From the NCBI GenBank assembly GCA_964478225.1, contig CAYZHM010000006.1, positions 1 to 64,000 of the forward strand: a stretch of DNA of 64,000 nucleotides. Reading direction: 5' to 3'. Numbering within the stretch: position 1 is the first letter of the stretch; every line of letters starts with the position of its first letter. Shown here piece by piece: positions 24,636 to 32,698 of the stretch. The DNA comes from CAYZHM01 sp964478225 (GTDB lineage Bacteria > Pseudomonadota > Alphaproteobacteria > Micavibrionales > Micavibrionaceae). The notes under the pieces were generated by a model. That model saw nothing but the letters and a program-made list of their open reading frames with translations. It did no database searches and was not told where the DNA came from. The position numbers and the translations under genes are program-made.

Positions 24636-24761
24636 TAGACATGTCAGCGTGATCTGGTGACGAAGTCGATGGGTGTTGCTTGCATCCTAGTCAACGGCGA
24701 AGAGTCAGATTACGCATCGCGAATTTACAGCGCCTCTAGACATGGGGCCCCATGTTCTTTT
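24636..24761 (+). ncRNA. candidate small RNA (about 126 nt), unknown class
   Basis: The boundaries are inferred from the near-consensus promoter at 24601-24629 and a hairpin at 24739-24756 (a 7-bp stem around GGCC) followed by a short T-rich stretch (TTCTTTT). Between them, GTGATCTG (about 24649-24656) can pair with CAGATTAC (about 24706-24713), one G-T pair, closing an internal domain of about 50 nt. There is no usable reading frame. It does not carry the SRP RNA tetraloop region or a tmRNA tag sequence, and it is short for 6S RNA. It could still be a diverged housekeeping RNA. The weak T-tract is the main doubt. Confidence 0.4.
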
Positions 24762-24776
24762 ATGAAGAACAGTAAA

Positions 24777-25592
24777 TTAAGCGCGGGCTTTTTGGGGCAA
24801 AACCTCGAAATACCGCGCCGCATTGCGGAATAGTTGCAGGCCGTCGGCCTCATCGGGAAGCTCCGAGCTGTCGCGTTGTGCCTTGTCTTTCAAAATATCG
24901 TAATCGTCCCGTTGCCAGGTGAACATACCGCGTTCAGGATGGGGCATAATCGCGAGGATTTTGCCGGTTTTGTCGGTCATGGAGGCGATGTCGGCCATGG
25001 ATCCGTTCGGGTTATAGGGGAATTCGCCGTTCGCGGGGGTGCCGTTCTTGGTGTAGCGGAAGGCGATCTGGTTGTTTTTTTCGAGGGCTTTGAGGGTTTC
25101 GTCGTCCATCATAAATCGGCCTTCGCCGTGGGCAACGGGGATATGCATGCTTTTGATGCCTTCGAGCCAGGGTGAGGTGTTTTTCGGATTTGCCTGTACG
25201 TCGATCCAGCGGCATTGATAGCGGGCGCTTTCATTATAAGTGACGGCGACTGTACGTTCTCCAACTTTGGGAATGAGGCCGAGGTTGGCCATGATCTGGC
25301 AGCCGTTGCAAATTCCGATCATTAATGTGTCACGCTCCGCGAATGACACTAAATTTTCCCATAAGGCCAGCTTCATTTTTTGGGCGAAGGCGTTGCCGGA
25401 ACCTGTGTCGTCCCCATAAGAAAAACCGCCGGGGATGGCGAGGATTTGGGTCTCATTCAAAACTTGAGGATTTTCGATTATATCATTGATATGTTTTATT
25501 TTTCCTTCGATGCCGACGTGATTAAAGGCGTGAAGTGTTTCTTCTTCACAATTCAATCCGTATCCGGCCAAAACCAAAACCTCGGCGCTCAT
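24777..25592 (-). CDS. purQ: phosphoribosylformylglycinamidine synthase, glutaminase subunit PurQ
   Basis: PurQ hydrolyses glutamine and passes ammonia to PurL in step 4 of purine synthesis. It is a class I glutamine amidotransferase with the nucleophile Cys95 in G-I-C-N-G-C-Q and His/Glu in MPHPERG. I start it at the ATG at 25592, which overlaps the methyltransferase stop (ATGA). The longer frame upstream adds 62 basic residues encoded antiparallel to no known domain. At 271 aa it is longer than the roughly 225-aa PurQ usual in Alphaproteobacteria. It is the last gene of the purL operon. Confidence 0.95.
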   Translation of the reverse strand: MSAEVLVLAGYGLNCEEETLHAFNHVGIEGKIKHINDIIENPQVLNETQILAIPGGFSYGDDTGSGNAFAQKMKLALWENLVSFAERDTLMIGICNGCQIMANLGLIPKVGERTVAVTYNESARYQCRWIDVQANPKNTSPWLEGIKSMHIPVAHGEGRFMMDDETLKALEKNNQIAFRYTKNGTPANGEFPYNPNGSMADIASMTDKTGKILAIMPHPERGMFTWQRDDYDILKDKAQRDSSELPDEADGLQLFRNAARYFEVLPQKARA

Positions 25593-26422
25593 TCTTTTTG
25601 ATCCTCTTTTGTGAAAACATATTCGGCACAGCCTGTGCCTAGAATTCCTACGCGCTTTTTTGTGTTGTAGGCAGCGGTTTGTTGAAATCCGCGTTGTTCC
25701 ATAAATTCTTTTACTTGCTCGGGTGTGGCGCTTTCGTAAGGCCAGCCGCCGAGCCAGTCGATGCAATCGTGCCACCATGACATGCCGCGATTCTTGTTAT
25801 AGTCTTTAATTTTTTTGATGGGGTTTATGCCTTTGACGGCGTAGCCCAATGCCAGGAGGAAAGCGTATAGATAGGTTATTGCGCTTTGTACGGGTTTTGG
25901 CGAATTGGTGTAGAGCTTTTTTTCTTTTTCCCAAAATGCGCAAAGGGGCGTTTTGATGTAGATGGCGATGATGAATTTACCGTTCGGCGCCACGAGTTTG
26001 CTGGCGTTGTCTATCGCGTTCCACATGTCGCCGGTGTGATGCAAGACGCCCCAACTGTAAACGTTGTCATAGGTGTGGCCTTGGGATTTGAAATCGCTGA
26101 GAATGTTGGCGGTGAAGCAATCATAGTTAGCTTCAGGCCAAAATCTCTTGAGAGTAGAGAGAGTTGTGGCAATACTATCATCGTCAATGTCAATTGCGGT
26201 GACGTGCCGAGCCCCCATTTGCAAAGCGCATAAAGCGTGAAGGCCAGAGCCGCAGCCTATGTCTAAGAATGTTTTGTCTGTTAGATTTTCACAAAGGCGG
26301 GCTAAGGAAGTTTGAGCTTCTTTGATGTGGGTTGGCGTTATGGTTTCGCTAAAGCTGCTCCAGTTTTCACCGAAGGCGAAGTGGGTTTTGTAGTCTTCGA
26401 GGATTTTGGAACTCTGGGTCAT
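25589..26422 (-). CDS. class I SAM-dependent methyltransferase between purL and purQ (277 aa)
   Basis: The Rossmann-like motif I F-L-D-I-G-C-G-S-G-L-H-A lies at residues 53-63. The acidic ribose-binding loop A-I-D-I-D-D-D follows at 76-82, then the motif IV region W-G-V-L-H-H-T-G-D-M-W. These are hallmarks of small-molecule class I methyltransferases. The substrate is unknown. ATG at 26422 shares a base with the purL stop, and its own stop overlaps purQ by 4 bases, so it is translated with the purine genes. There is no known need for a methyltransferase in this pathway, so the placement may be a passenger or an undescribed link. Confidence 0.88.
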   Translation of the reverse strand: MTQSSKILEDYKTHFAFGENWSSFSETITPTHIKEAQTSLARLCENLTDKTFLDIGCGSGLHALCALQMGARHVTAIDIDDDSIATTLSTLKRFWPEANYDCFTANILSDFKSQGHTYDNVYSWGVLHHTGDMWNAIDNASKLVAPNGKFIIAIYIKTPLCAFWEKEKKLYTNSPKPVQSAITYLYAFLLALGYAVKGINPIKKIKDYNKNRGMSWWHDCIDWLGGWPYESATPEQVKEFMEQRGFQQTAAYNTKKRVGILGTGCAEYVFTKEDQKE

Positions 26423-29325
26423 CAATAATCCTTTAGGGGAGCTTTGTAGGCTTTATCTAATTTATCAATATCGACTTGTAAGATATTCTTTATATTCAAT
26501 TTATTGATGTACGCTACATGGCCAATTTTATAAACGTGATCAAAACCCTTGAAGATTTTTTCAAACTTTTTGATGTTCTGTGGTGCAACTGACACTAAAA
26601 TGCGTCCGGCGCTTTCTGAATAAAGTAATTTGTTAATATCGATATCTATTGCATTGAAATCAATATATAATCCCATTTTTCCGGCGATAGATTTTTTGGC
26701 CAGAGCGACGCCCAGTCCGCCGTAAGATAGGGCGAGGCCTGAGGCGATCAGGCGTTCGCGTGCGGCCTTGGAGTAGCGTTTGTAGAGAACAAGGTTGCGG
26801 CCGATGTCGACTTTAGGAGCGTTGCATCCGATGACGCCGTGATGTGCGTAGTATTCGCCGCCGCCAAGCTCATCTTTTGTCTCTCCTAAAAGATAAAGAA
26901 CATCTCCTATCGCTTTGGGGTTTAATGATATTGCTTGGTTGATGTTTGGAATAACGCCGATGCTTGAAGCGAGAAGCGTTGGCGGCGCAGAAATTTTTAC
27001 TTGATCTCCATTCTTATCAAATCCTTTGAAGTCATTGAACATACTATCTTTTCCGGATATGTACGGTGTGCCGTAATGCACGGCGAGATCGTAGACAGCT
27101 TCGGCGGCGCGCTTGAGCTGGCCGAGGCGTTCGGGTTCGTCTGATGAACACCAGCAGAAATTGTCGAGCAACGCGAGATGGTCGATATCCGCGCCAGCGG
27201 TTACTGCGGCGCGGACAGCCATGTCGATCGCGCAGGCGGCCATGTGATAGCTGTCGATATCGCTGTAGCGCGGGAACAGCCCTTGCGAGAGGACCACGCC
27301 GCGCGGCGATGTGAGGACGGGTTTTGTTATACTGGCGTCGGCGTAAACGCGTCCGGGGCCTTGCAGGGGGCCGAGGACGGCGCTGCCTTGGACATTATGA
27401 TCGTATTGCGTGGCGATGAATTCTTTGGAGCAAACATTGAGCGCAGATAGGATATTGCACAATGTTTCTTCGGGATTGTTGTCCGCGGGCAGTGAAGGTT
27501 CTTTTTCATCCGGGAATTTGATTGTGGTTGTGAGCGGTGTTTTGGGAATTCCGTCATGCAGGAATTCCATGTCCATGTCCATGATGGTTTCGCCGTTCCA
27601 TGTGATATGCGCGCGGCCGGTGTCGGTGTAGGTGCCGATTACGGTGGCTTCAACGCCGCGGCGTGCGAGATGGTGGATGATGTCGTCACAGTTTTCTTCA
27701 GGAACGGCCAGAGTGAGGCGCTCTTGCGATTCAGAAATCCAGATTTCCCATGGGGCCATGCCGGGGTATTTGAGCGGCACTTTTTCAAGCTCAACATGGA
27801 AACCGCCGCTTTGTCCGGCCATTTCGCCAACAGAGGATGAAAGTCCGCCGGCGCCATTGTCGGTGATAGCCGTGTACCAATCTTTGTCGCGGATTTCCTT
27901 GATGATGGCGTCGGACATTTTCTTTTGGGTAATAGGATCGCCGATTTGAACGGCAGTAGCGGGGGAGCCTTCGTCGAGGGCGACGGAGGAAAATGTAGCG
28001 CCGTGAATGCCGTCGCGCCCAACGCGCCCGCCGACCATGACGATTTTATCCCCGGGCTGTGCACATTTTTCATGCCCGGGTTTACCGTTTATTTCCCGCG
28101 GGATGAGGCCGATTGTCCCCACGAATACCAGTGGTTTGCCCACAAAGCGGTCATCGAAATAGACGAAGCCTTGCGGGGTTGGAATGCCGGACTGATTGCC
28201 GCCGGCTTCCACGCCTTCGACCACGCCCTTCATAATAGTGGCGGGGGGAAGGATCGGGATTTTGCGGTCTTTGTCGCGGTAATATTCCGGATTGGTGCGC
28301 GGATCGGCGAGGCAGAAACCGTAACGGTTGATGACGGGTTTGGCGCCTTTGCCAAAGCCGATACAATCGCGGTTGACCCCGACAATGCCAGTAATTGCGC
28401 CGCCGAATGGGTCAAGGGCGGAGGGGGAATTGTGGGTTTCGACTTTGTCGGTGATCAACCAGTTGTCGTCGAAAATAATGCCGCCGGCGTTGTCGGAGAA
28501 GACCGAGACGCAGAAATCATCTTTGCCTTTTTTCTTGCGGATCTCTTGCGTGGCGCGCTTGATATAATGTTTGTAGATGCCTTCTTTGACGTCATCGATG
28601 GGGGAGGCGAAAATCGTGTGTTTGCAGTGTTCCGACCAGGTTTGGGCGATGGTTTCGAGCTCGATGTCCTTGGCGAGGCGGCCTTCGGATTTGAAGTAAT
28701 CGCGGACGGCCTTCATGTAAAGCAGTGACATGCCAAGCGGGCCGCGGCGGGAGCCATCGTAGTTGGCGATACCGTCTTTGCCGATTTTTTCAAGCTCTTC
28801 ATCGCCAACATTCAGGTTGATATCATCCGCCGCAGAGCCTTGATTGGAGAGTGTGACTTTGGGGATGATTGCTTCCATGCCACCATCTTTGCCAAAAGTT
28901 TTGGCGTCTTTTATTGTGATGCGGTTGATGAGGCTGTTGGCGATTTGTGCGGCGAGGGATTCGATGTCGCCTTTGCTGAGTTTGCCTTTGAGTAGGTAAA
29001 GTTTAGAAGAATAGACCGCGTTGTCATTGCCGGGTGCGGTGAGCGCGAGCAGTTCTTGCGCCGTGTGGCCAATATTGTCTGTGACGCCGGGCAGAAAACC
29101 GATTTCGAGCGCCCAATCGAAATCTTTGAGCTTGGGATTGATTTGCTCGGTGACGGGGTTGGCGAGGCTGTTTATGAAAGCCTTATTCGCAGCAGCCGGA
29201 CTTTCGGATGTGTACACATCGACCACACGCACGGATGCGGCTTTGCCCATCGATTGCAGGAGCTTTTCTATATTTTTTGCCCGTCCGTCGTCGGGGTGGG
29301 CTAGAACTTCGATACGCGTTGCCAT
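26422..29325 (-). CDS. purL: PurS-PurL-type phosphoribosylformylglycinamidine synthase (967 aa)
   Basis: The enzyme makes FGAM from FGAR, ATP and the ammonia supplied by PurQ. Small PurL proteins are about 740 aa. This one has an extra N-terminal region of about 180 residues starting T-R-I-E-V-L, which looks like the small PurS subunit fused in front. The core follows with the ATP-site motif H-N-S-P-S-A-L-D-P-F-G-G. I chose the ATG at 29325, which begins the PurS-like strand. An ATG at 29343 and a TTG at 29376 are possible, and none has a strong Shine-Dalgarno. This fused form is known in other phyla, for example deltaproteobacterial lineages, but is atypical for Alphaproteobacteria, where purS and purL are separate. 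Confidence 0.93.
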   Translation of the reverse strand: MATRIEVLAHPDDGRAKNIEKLLQSMGKAASVRVVDVYTSESPAAANKAFINSLANPVTEQINPKLKDFDWALEIGFLPGVTDNIGHTAQELLALTAPGNDNAVYSSKLYLLKGKLSKGDIESLAAQIANSLINRITIKDAKTFGKDGGMEAIIPKVTLSNQGSAADDINLNVGDEELEKIGKDGIANYDGSRRGPLGMSLLYMKAVRDYFKSEGRLAKDIELETIAQTWSEHCKHTIFASPIDDVKEGIYKHYIKRATQEIRKKKGKDDFCVSVFSDNAGGIIFDDNWLITDKVETHNSPSALDPFGGAITGIVGVNRDCIGFGKGAKPVINRYGFCLADPRTNPEYYRDKDRKIPILPPATIMKGVVEGVEAGGNQSGIPTPQGFVYFDDRFVGKPLVFVGTIGLIPREINGKPGHEKCAQPGDKIVMVGGRVGRDGIHGATFSSVALDEGSPATAVQIGDPITQKKMSDAIIKEIRDKDWYTAITDNGAGGLSSSVGEMAGQSGGFHVELEKVPLKYPGMAPWEIWISESQERLTLAVPEENCDDIIHHLARRGVEATVIGTYTDTGRAHITWNGETIMDMDMEFLHDGIPKTPLTTTIKFPDEKEPSLPADNNPEETLCNILSALNVCSKEFIATQYDHNVQGSAVLGPLQGPGRVYADASITKPVLTSPRGVVLSQGLFPRYSDIDSYHMAACAIDMAVRAAVTAGADIDHLALLDNFCWCSSDEPERLGQLKRAAEAVYDLAVHYGTPYISGKDSMFNDFKGFDKNGDQVKISAPPTLLASSIGVIPNINQAISLNPKAIGDVLYLLGETKDELGGGEYYAHHGVIGCNAPKVDIGRNLVLYKRYSKAARERLIASGLALSYGGLGVALAKKSIAGKMGLYIDFNAIDIDINKLLYSESAGRILVSVAPQNIKKFEKIFKGFDHVYKIGHVAYINKLNIKNILQVDIDKLDKAYKAPLKDY

Positions 29326-29454
29326 GGTGTATGTTTTAAGCATAGAAAGTATGGAAATTACAGCGTTTTTTTTCAAATTATTCTTGTCTACGGATATAGG
29401 TGTGGTAGATACCTTGTTATGTAATTTTTTGAGTAAAGGGGTTTAAGAATAGAC

Positions 29455-29778
29455 ATGGGAATGCTTGGATATAACAGAGATGAAGCAATCGCAAAATTCG
29501 GCGTTTGTTACGTTGTAAGAACCAGAGAGGGTGAAATGACTCCTCTAAAGGCCTATTTTGATGCGATTGTTGAAACTCTGGGAAAACCAGAGCAGGTCGA
29601 ATTAAAAAAGGAGGAGCGTGCGACATACACTTTGTCTGAGGCTTTTTGCATTGCGGTTGATAAGTTTAATCTCGCTGTTGCTGATGGGCCACAACGCGAA
29701 ATTCCTGTGCGCGTTCTTTCGTATCCAATCCAAGAAAAAGATATTCCTGCGGCCGTTTTGGCGAATGCTCGGGAATAG
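29455..29778 (+). CDS. unknown small protein upstream of nuoG (107 aa)
   Basis: A soluble, mixed-charge protein of regular composition. No signal peptide or membrane segment is visible and no family is recognised. The start may be the ATG at 29455 or the one two codons later, and the Shine-Dalgarno is poorly placed. It is divergent from purL across about 130 bases and lies 96 bases ahead of nuoG, so it may share the promoter that restarts nuo transcription. Confidence 0.6.
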   Translation: MGMLGYNRDEAIAKFGVCYVVRTREGEMTPLKAYFDAIVETLGKPEQVELKKEERATYTLSEAFCIAVDKFNLAVADGPQREIPVRVLSYPIQEKDIPAAVLANARE

Positions 29779-29874
29779 CTATAAAACTTTGAAAGTTTGT
29801 ATTACGGCGATATTCCCTGTGTACTCTGAGGCTTGAGTGGTTTAATATCTGAAAAATTTCGTTATATTAAACAC

Positions 29875-31893
29875 ATGCCTAAATTAACCATCAATAACCA
29901 GGAAATCGAAGTCCCGCAGGGGACGAGTATTCTCCAAGCAGCGCAAATGCTGGGCGTTGAGATCCCGCATTTTTGCTATCATGACCGTCTTTCCGTGCCG
30001 GCGAATTGCCGGATGTGTCTTGTAGAGATCGAAGGCGGCCCGCCGAAGCCCGCAGCGTCCTGCGCCATGGCGTGCGGCGAAGGGATGAAGGTCAAAACCG
30101 ATTCTGAGATGGTGAAGAAGGCACGCAAAGGCGTGATGGAGATGTTGCTCATCAACCATCCGCTGGATTGCCCGATTTGCGATCAGGGCGGGGAGTGCGA
30201 CTTGCAGGACCAGGCGATGGGGTATGGATTCGATCGTTCGCGGTTCCATGAGAACAAGCGCGCGGTGCCGGACAAGGAATTGGGGCCGCTGATCAAGACC
30301 TCGATGAATCGCTGTATTAATTGCACGCGCTGTGTGCGGTTTGCAGAAGAGGTTGCAGGGACGCCTGTTTTGGGGCAATTGCACCGCGGCGAAGAGGCCG
30401 AGATTACGACATTCATTGGCGATCTGGTGAAGACCGAGATGTCCGGAAATTTGATCGATGTGTGTCCGGTGGGCGCGCTGACGAGTAAGCCTTATGCTTT
30501 CAAGGCGCGGCCGTGGGAGTTGCGCAAGACCGAGTCGATTGATGTGCATGATGCAGTCGGATGTAACATCCGGGTGGATGTCCGCGGGCGCGAAGTGATG
30601 CGGATTTTGCCGCGTTTGCATGAAGACATTAACGAGGAATGGATTAACGATCGTTCGCGCTTTGCCTATGACGGGTTGGCGAAAGGGCGGATTGATCGGC
30701 CTTATATCCGCGACCAAAAATCAGGAAAGCTGAAAGAGGCGAGCTGGGATGAGGCGTTTAAGTTTATTGCTGCCAAGTTGAAGCCTTTGAAAGGTTCTGA
30801 GATTGCGGGTTTGGTTGGCGATCTGGCGGCGGTTGAGGAGATTGTGGCGCTCAAGGATTTGATGGGTAAACTTGATTCACCGCATATGGATTGCCGGACG
30901 GATGGTGCGATGTTTGATCCGAGTGTACGTGCGGGGTATGTGTTTAACTCCACTATTGCGGGGATTGAAGACGCGGAAGCGATTGTTCTGGTTGGTACTA
31001 ATCCGCGATGGGAAGCGACATTGGTTAATGCGCGGATTCGCAAAACTGTTTTGGATAAACGCGTTAAAGTCTATGTGATTGGTGAGGCGGTCGATCTGAC
31101 ATATCCGTATGTGCATCTGGGGACTTCGGCAGCGGATCTCGAAAAACTGAAGGTTAAAAATCCGCTGATTATTGCGGGGATGGGAGCGTTTAAAGGTGAT
31201 GACGCGGCGGCGGTTCATCATATGCTTCATTGCGCGAAGAAGGAGCTTGGTGCGGAGATTTCGATTTTGCATACGGCGGCAAGCCGTGTCGGGGCGCTGG
31301 ATGTTGGTTTTGCGCCGGGAGATGGCGGCAAGGGGTTCAATGAAATTTTGGCCGGAACGAAAGACGGATCGATCAAGGCAGTTTATCTCTTGGGCGCGGA
31401 TGAATTTAATGCGGCCAAGGAGATTGGTTGGCAGACCTTTGTGGTTTATCAGGGGCATCACGGCGATCATGGCGCTGCGCGCGCGGATGTGGTTTTGCCC
31501 GGTGCAGCTTATACCGAGAAAGATGGAATTTATGTGAATACCGAAGGGCGCCCACAATTGGCGAAACGCGCGGCTTCGCCGCCTGGTGATGCGCGGGAAG
31601 ACTGGACGATTTTACGGGCGCTGTCGGAACGGCTGGGGGCGAAATTGTCTTATGACACGTTTGCGCAATTGCGCGAGCGGATTTATGGCGAGTGGCCACA
31701 TTTGGGCGAGTTTGATGTTGTTCATCCGACGGAATGGAAAAGTTTTGGTAAGAAGGGCAAGGTTTCCGGGGTTCCGTTTGTGAGCTCCGTGAAAAATTTC
31801 TATATGACCAATGCGATTTGCCGTGCGTCGGACACGATGCGCGCATGTGTTGAGGAATTTAAGCAGCAAGAGTATCTGGAGGCCGCGGAATGA
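29875..31893 (+). CDS. nuoG: NADH-quinone oxidoreductase subunit G
   Basis: This 75-kDa-type subunit carries several Fe-S clusters. The N-terminal [2Fe-2S] ferredoxin domain has C-Y/H-D-R...C-R-M-C. The His-Cys motif H-P-L-D-C-P-I-C-D-Q-G-G-E-C follows, then C-I-N-C-T-R-C-V-R-F-A and D-V-C-P-V-G-A-L-T-S. A molybdopterin-oxidoreductase-like domain fills the C-terminal two thirds. ATG at 29875 gives the standard start MPKLTI. A TTG 14 codons upstream is unlikely. The length of 672 aa is normal for Alphaproteobacteria. It overlaps the MazG-like gene by 4 bases. Confidence 0.97.
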   Translation: MPKLTINNQEIEVPQGTSILQAAQMLGVEIPHFCYHDRLSVPANCRMCLVEIEGGPPKPAASCAMACGEGMKVKTDSEMVKKARKGVMEMLLINHPLDCPICDQGGECDLQDQAMGYGFDRSRFHENKRAVPDKELGPLIKTSMNRCINCTRCVRFAEEVAGTPVLGQLHRGEEAEITTFIGDLVKTEMSGNLIDVCPVGALTSKPYAFKARPWELRKTESIDVHDAVGCNIRVDVRGREVMRILPRLHEDINEEWINDRSRFAYDGLAKGRIDRPYIRDQKSGKLKEASWDEAFKFIAAKLKPLKGSEIAGLVGDLAAVEEIVALKDLMGKLDSPHMDCRTDGAMFDPSVRAGYVFNSTIAGIEDAEAIVLVGTNPRWEATLVNARIRKTVLDKRVKVYVIGEAVDLTYPYVHLGTSAADLEKLKVKNPLIIAGMGAFKGDDAAAVHHMLHCAKKELGAEISILHTAASRVGALDVGFAPGDGGKGFNEILAGTKDGSIKAVYLLGADEFNAAKEIGWQTFVVYQGHHGDHGAARADVVLPGAAYTEKDGIYVNTEGRPQLAKRAASPPGDAREDWTILRALSERLGAKLSYDTFAQLRERIYGEWPHLGEFDVVHPTEWKSFGKKGKVSGVPFVSSVKNFYMTNAICRASDTMRACVEEFKQQEYLEAAE

Positions 31894-32291
31894 AAAAGAC
31901 GACATTGCAACAAGTACAGGAGTTTCATGAGACGTACGGGTTGCCGGTTTGTGATGCGCCGGATTTGAGTTGTGAGCAGACGAAGGCGCTGCGCGTGAAT
32001 TTGATTGAGGAAGAGCTGGAAGAATTGAAGGCGGCCTTGAGCGATGGCGATACGTTGGAGACTCTGGATGCGCTGATCGATTTGCAATATGTGCTGGACG
32101 GGGCGTTTTTGAGCTTCGGGCTTCATAATGTCAAAGATGCGGCGTTTGACGAAGTGCATCGTTCGAACATGTCCAAGCTGGGAGAAGACGGAAAACCGAT
32201 CCGCCGGCCAGAGGACGGCAAAGTTATGAAAGGGCCGAATTATTTTAAGCCTGATTTGAGCAAGTTTGTGAAGGGCAAGAAGGCGGCGTAA
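31890..32291 (+). CDS. MazG/HisE-like NTP pyrophosphohydrolase inserted between nuoG and nuoH (133 aa)
   Basis: The all-alpha NTP pyrophosphatase metal site is visible: E41-E-L-E44, then E57-T-L-D60 and D64, the ExxE...ExxD pattern. A C-terminal block follows with R-S-N-M-S-K-L and K-G-P-N-Y-F-K-P-D-L, as in phage- and plasmid-borne MazG-like proteins and phosphoribosyl-ATP pyrophosphohydrolase relatives. Such enzymes remove non-canonical or excess (d)NTPs. Substrate specificity cannot be read from sequence. It overlaps nuoG (ATGA) and, by one base, the following membrane protein, so it is part of the nuo message. Its presence here is unusual. Confidence 0.87.
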   Translation: MKKTTLQQVQEFHETYGLPVCDAPDLSCEQTKALRVNLIEEELEELKAALSDGDTLETLDALIDLQYVLDGAFLSFGLHNVKDAAFDEVHRSNMSKLGEDGKPIRRPEDGKVMKGPNYFKPDLSKFVKGKKAA

Positions 32292-32698
32292 TGTCTTTTC
32301 AGGAGAAAATAAAAAAGACCAATTTTTTGTTTATTCTTTTTTATTGCCCGATTGTTTATGCATTGGTCGTTTTTGTTCTTGAGGCAATAGATGGTTTGGC
32401 TAAAGATGTGTTTCCTGCTTACATATGGGCTGTCCCCTTAATGGTTGGTATTGTAGGTGGATTCCTTGCTCTTTATTTTTGTAGAAGTCATGCATTTTTG
32501 CATATTTTAGCATCTCAAGTTTTTATTATTATATTGCTTTTTGTGTCGACCTCCTTTGGAGGAAGCTTTGCTTTTGGTTGGCAAGTTCCGATTGGTTTAG
32601 GGCTTTCTCTTGTTGTATTACCAGGCTTGGTTTTAGGATGGGGATTGCATAAAGGTTATAATCTTCTGAAACATAAAAGTGAGGCAGTGGCTGAATGA
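32291..32698 (+). CDS. unknown four-helix membrane protein between the MazG-like gene and nuoH (135 aa)
   Basis: Hydrophobic helices are predicted at about 12-31, 44-63, 69-88 and 97-119, with short loops and a basic C-terminus. No functional motif is seen. It begins inside the previous stop (TAATG) and ends overlapping nuoH (ATGA). Its base composition is visibly more AT-rich than the nuo genes around it, which suggests a different origin or weaker selection. Confidence 0.72.
   Translation: MSFQEKIKKTNFLFILFYCPIVYALVVFVLEAIDGLAKDVFPAYIWAVPLMVGIVGGFLALYFCRSHAFLHILASQVFIIILLFVSTSFGGSFAFGWQVPIGLGLSLVVLPGLVLGWGLHKGYNLLKHKSEAVAE

Noticed and set aside
24636..24761. SRP RNA, tmRNA or 6S RNA at the orphan promoter
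   Set aside because: No GGAAG-type SRP tip, no tmRNA tag, and too short for typical 6S. It is kept as an unclassified candidate.
25593..25778. Longer purQ start
   Set aside because: The additional residues are basic, antiparallel to nothing known, and lie inside the methyltransferase gene. The ATG at 25592 fits PurQ and the ATGA overlap.
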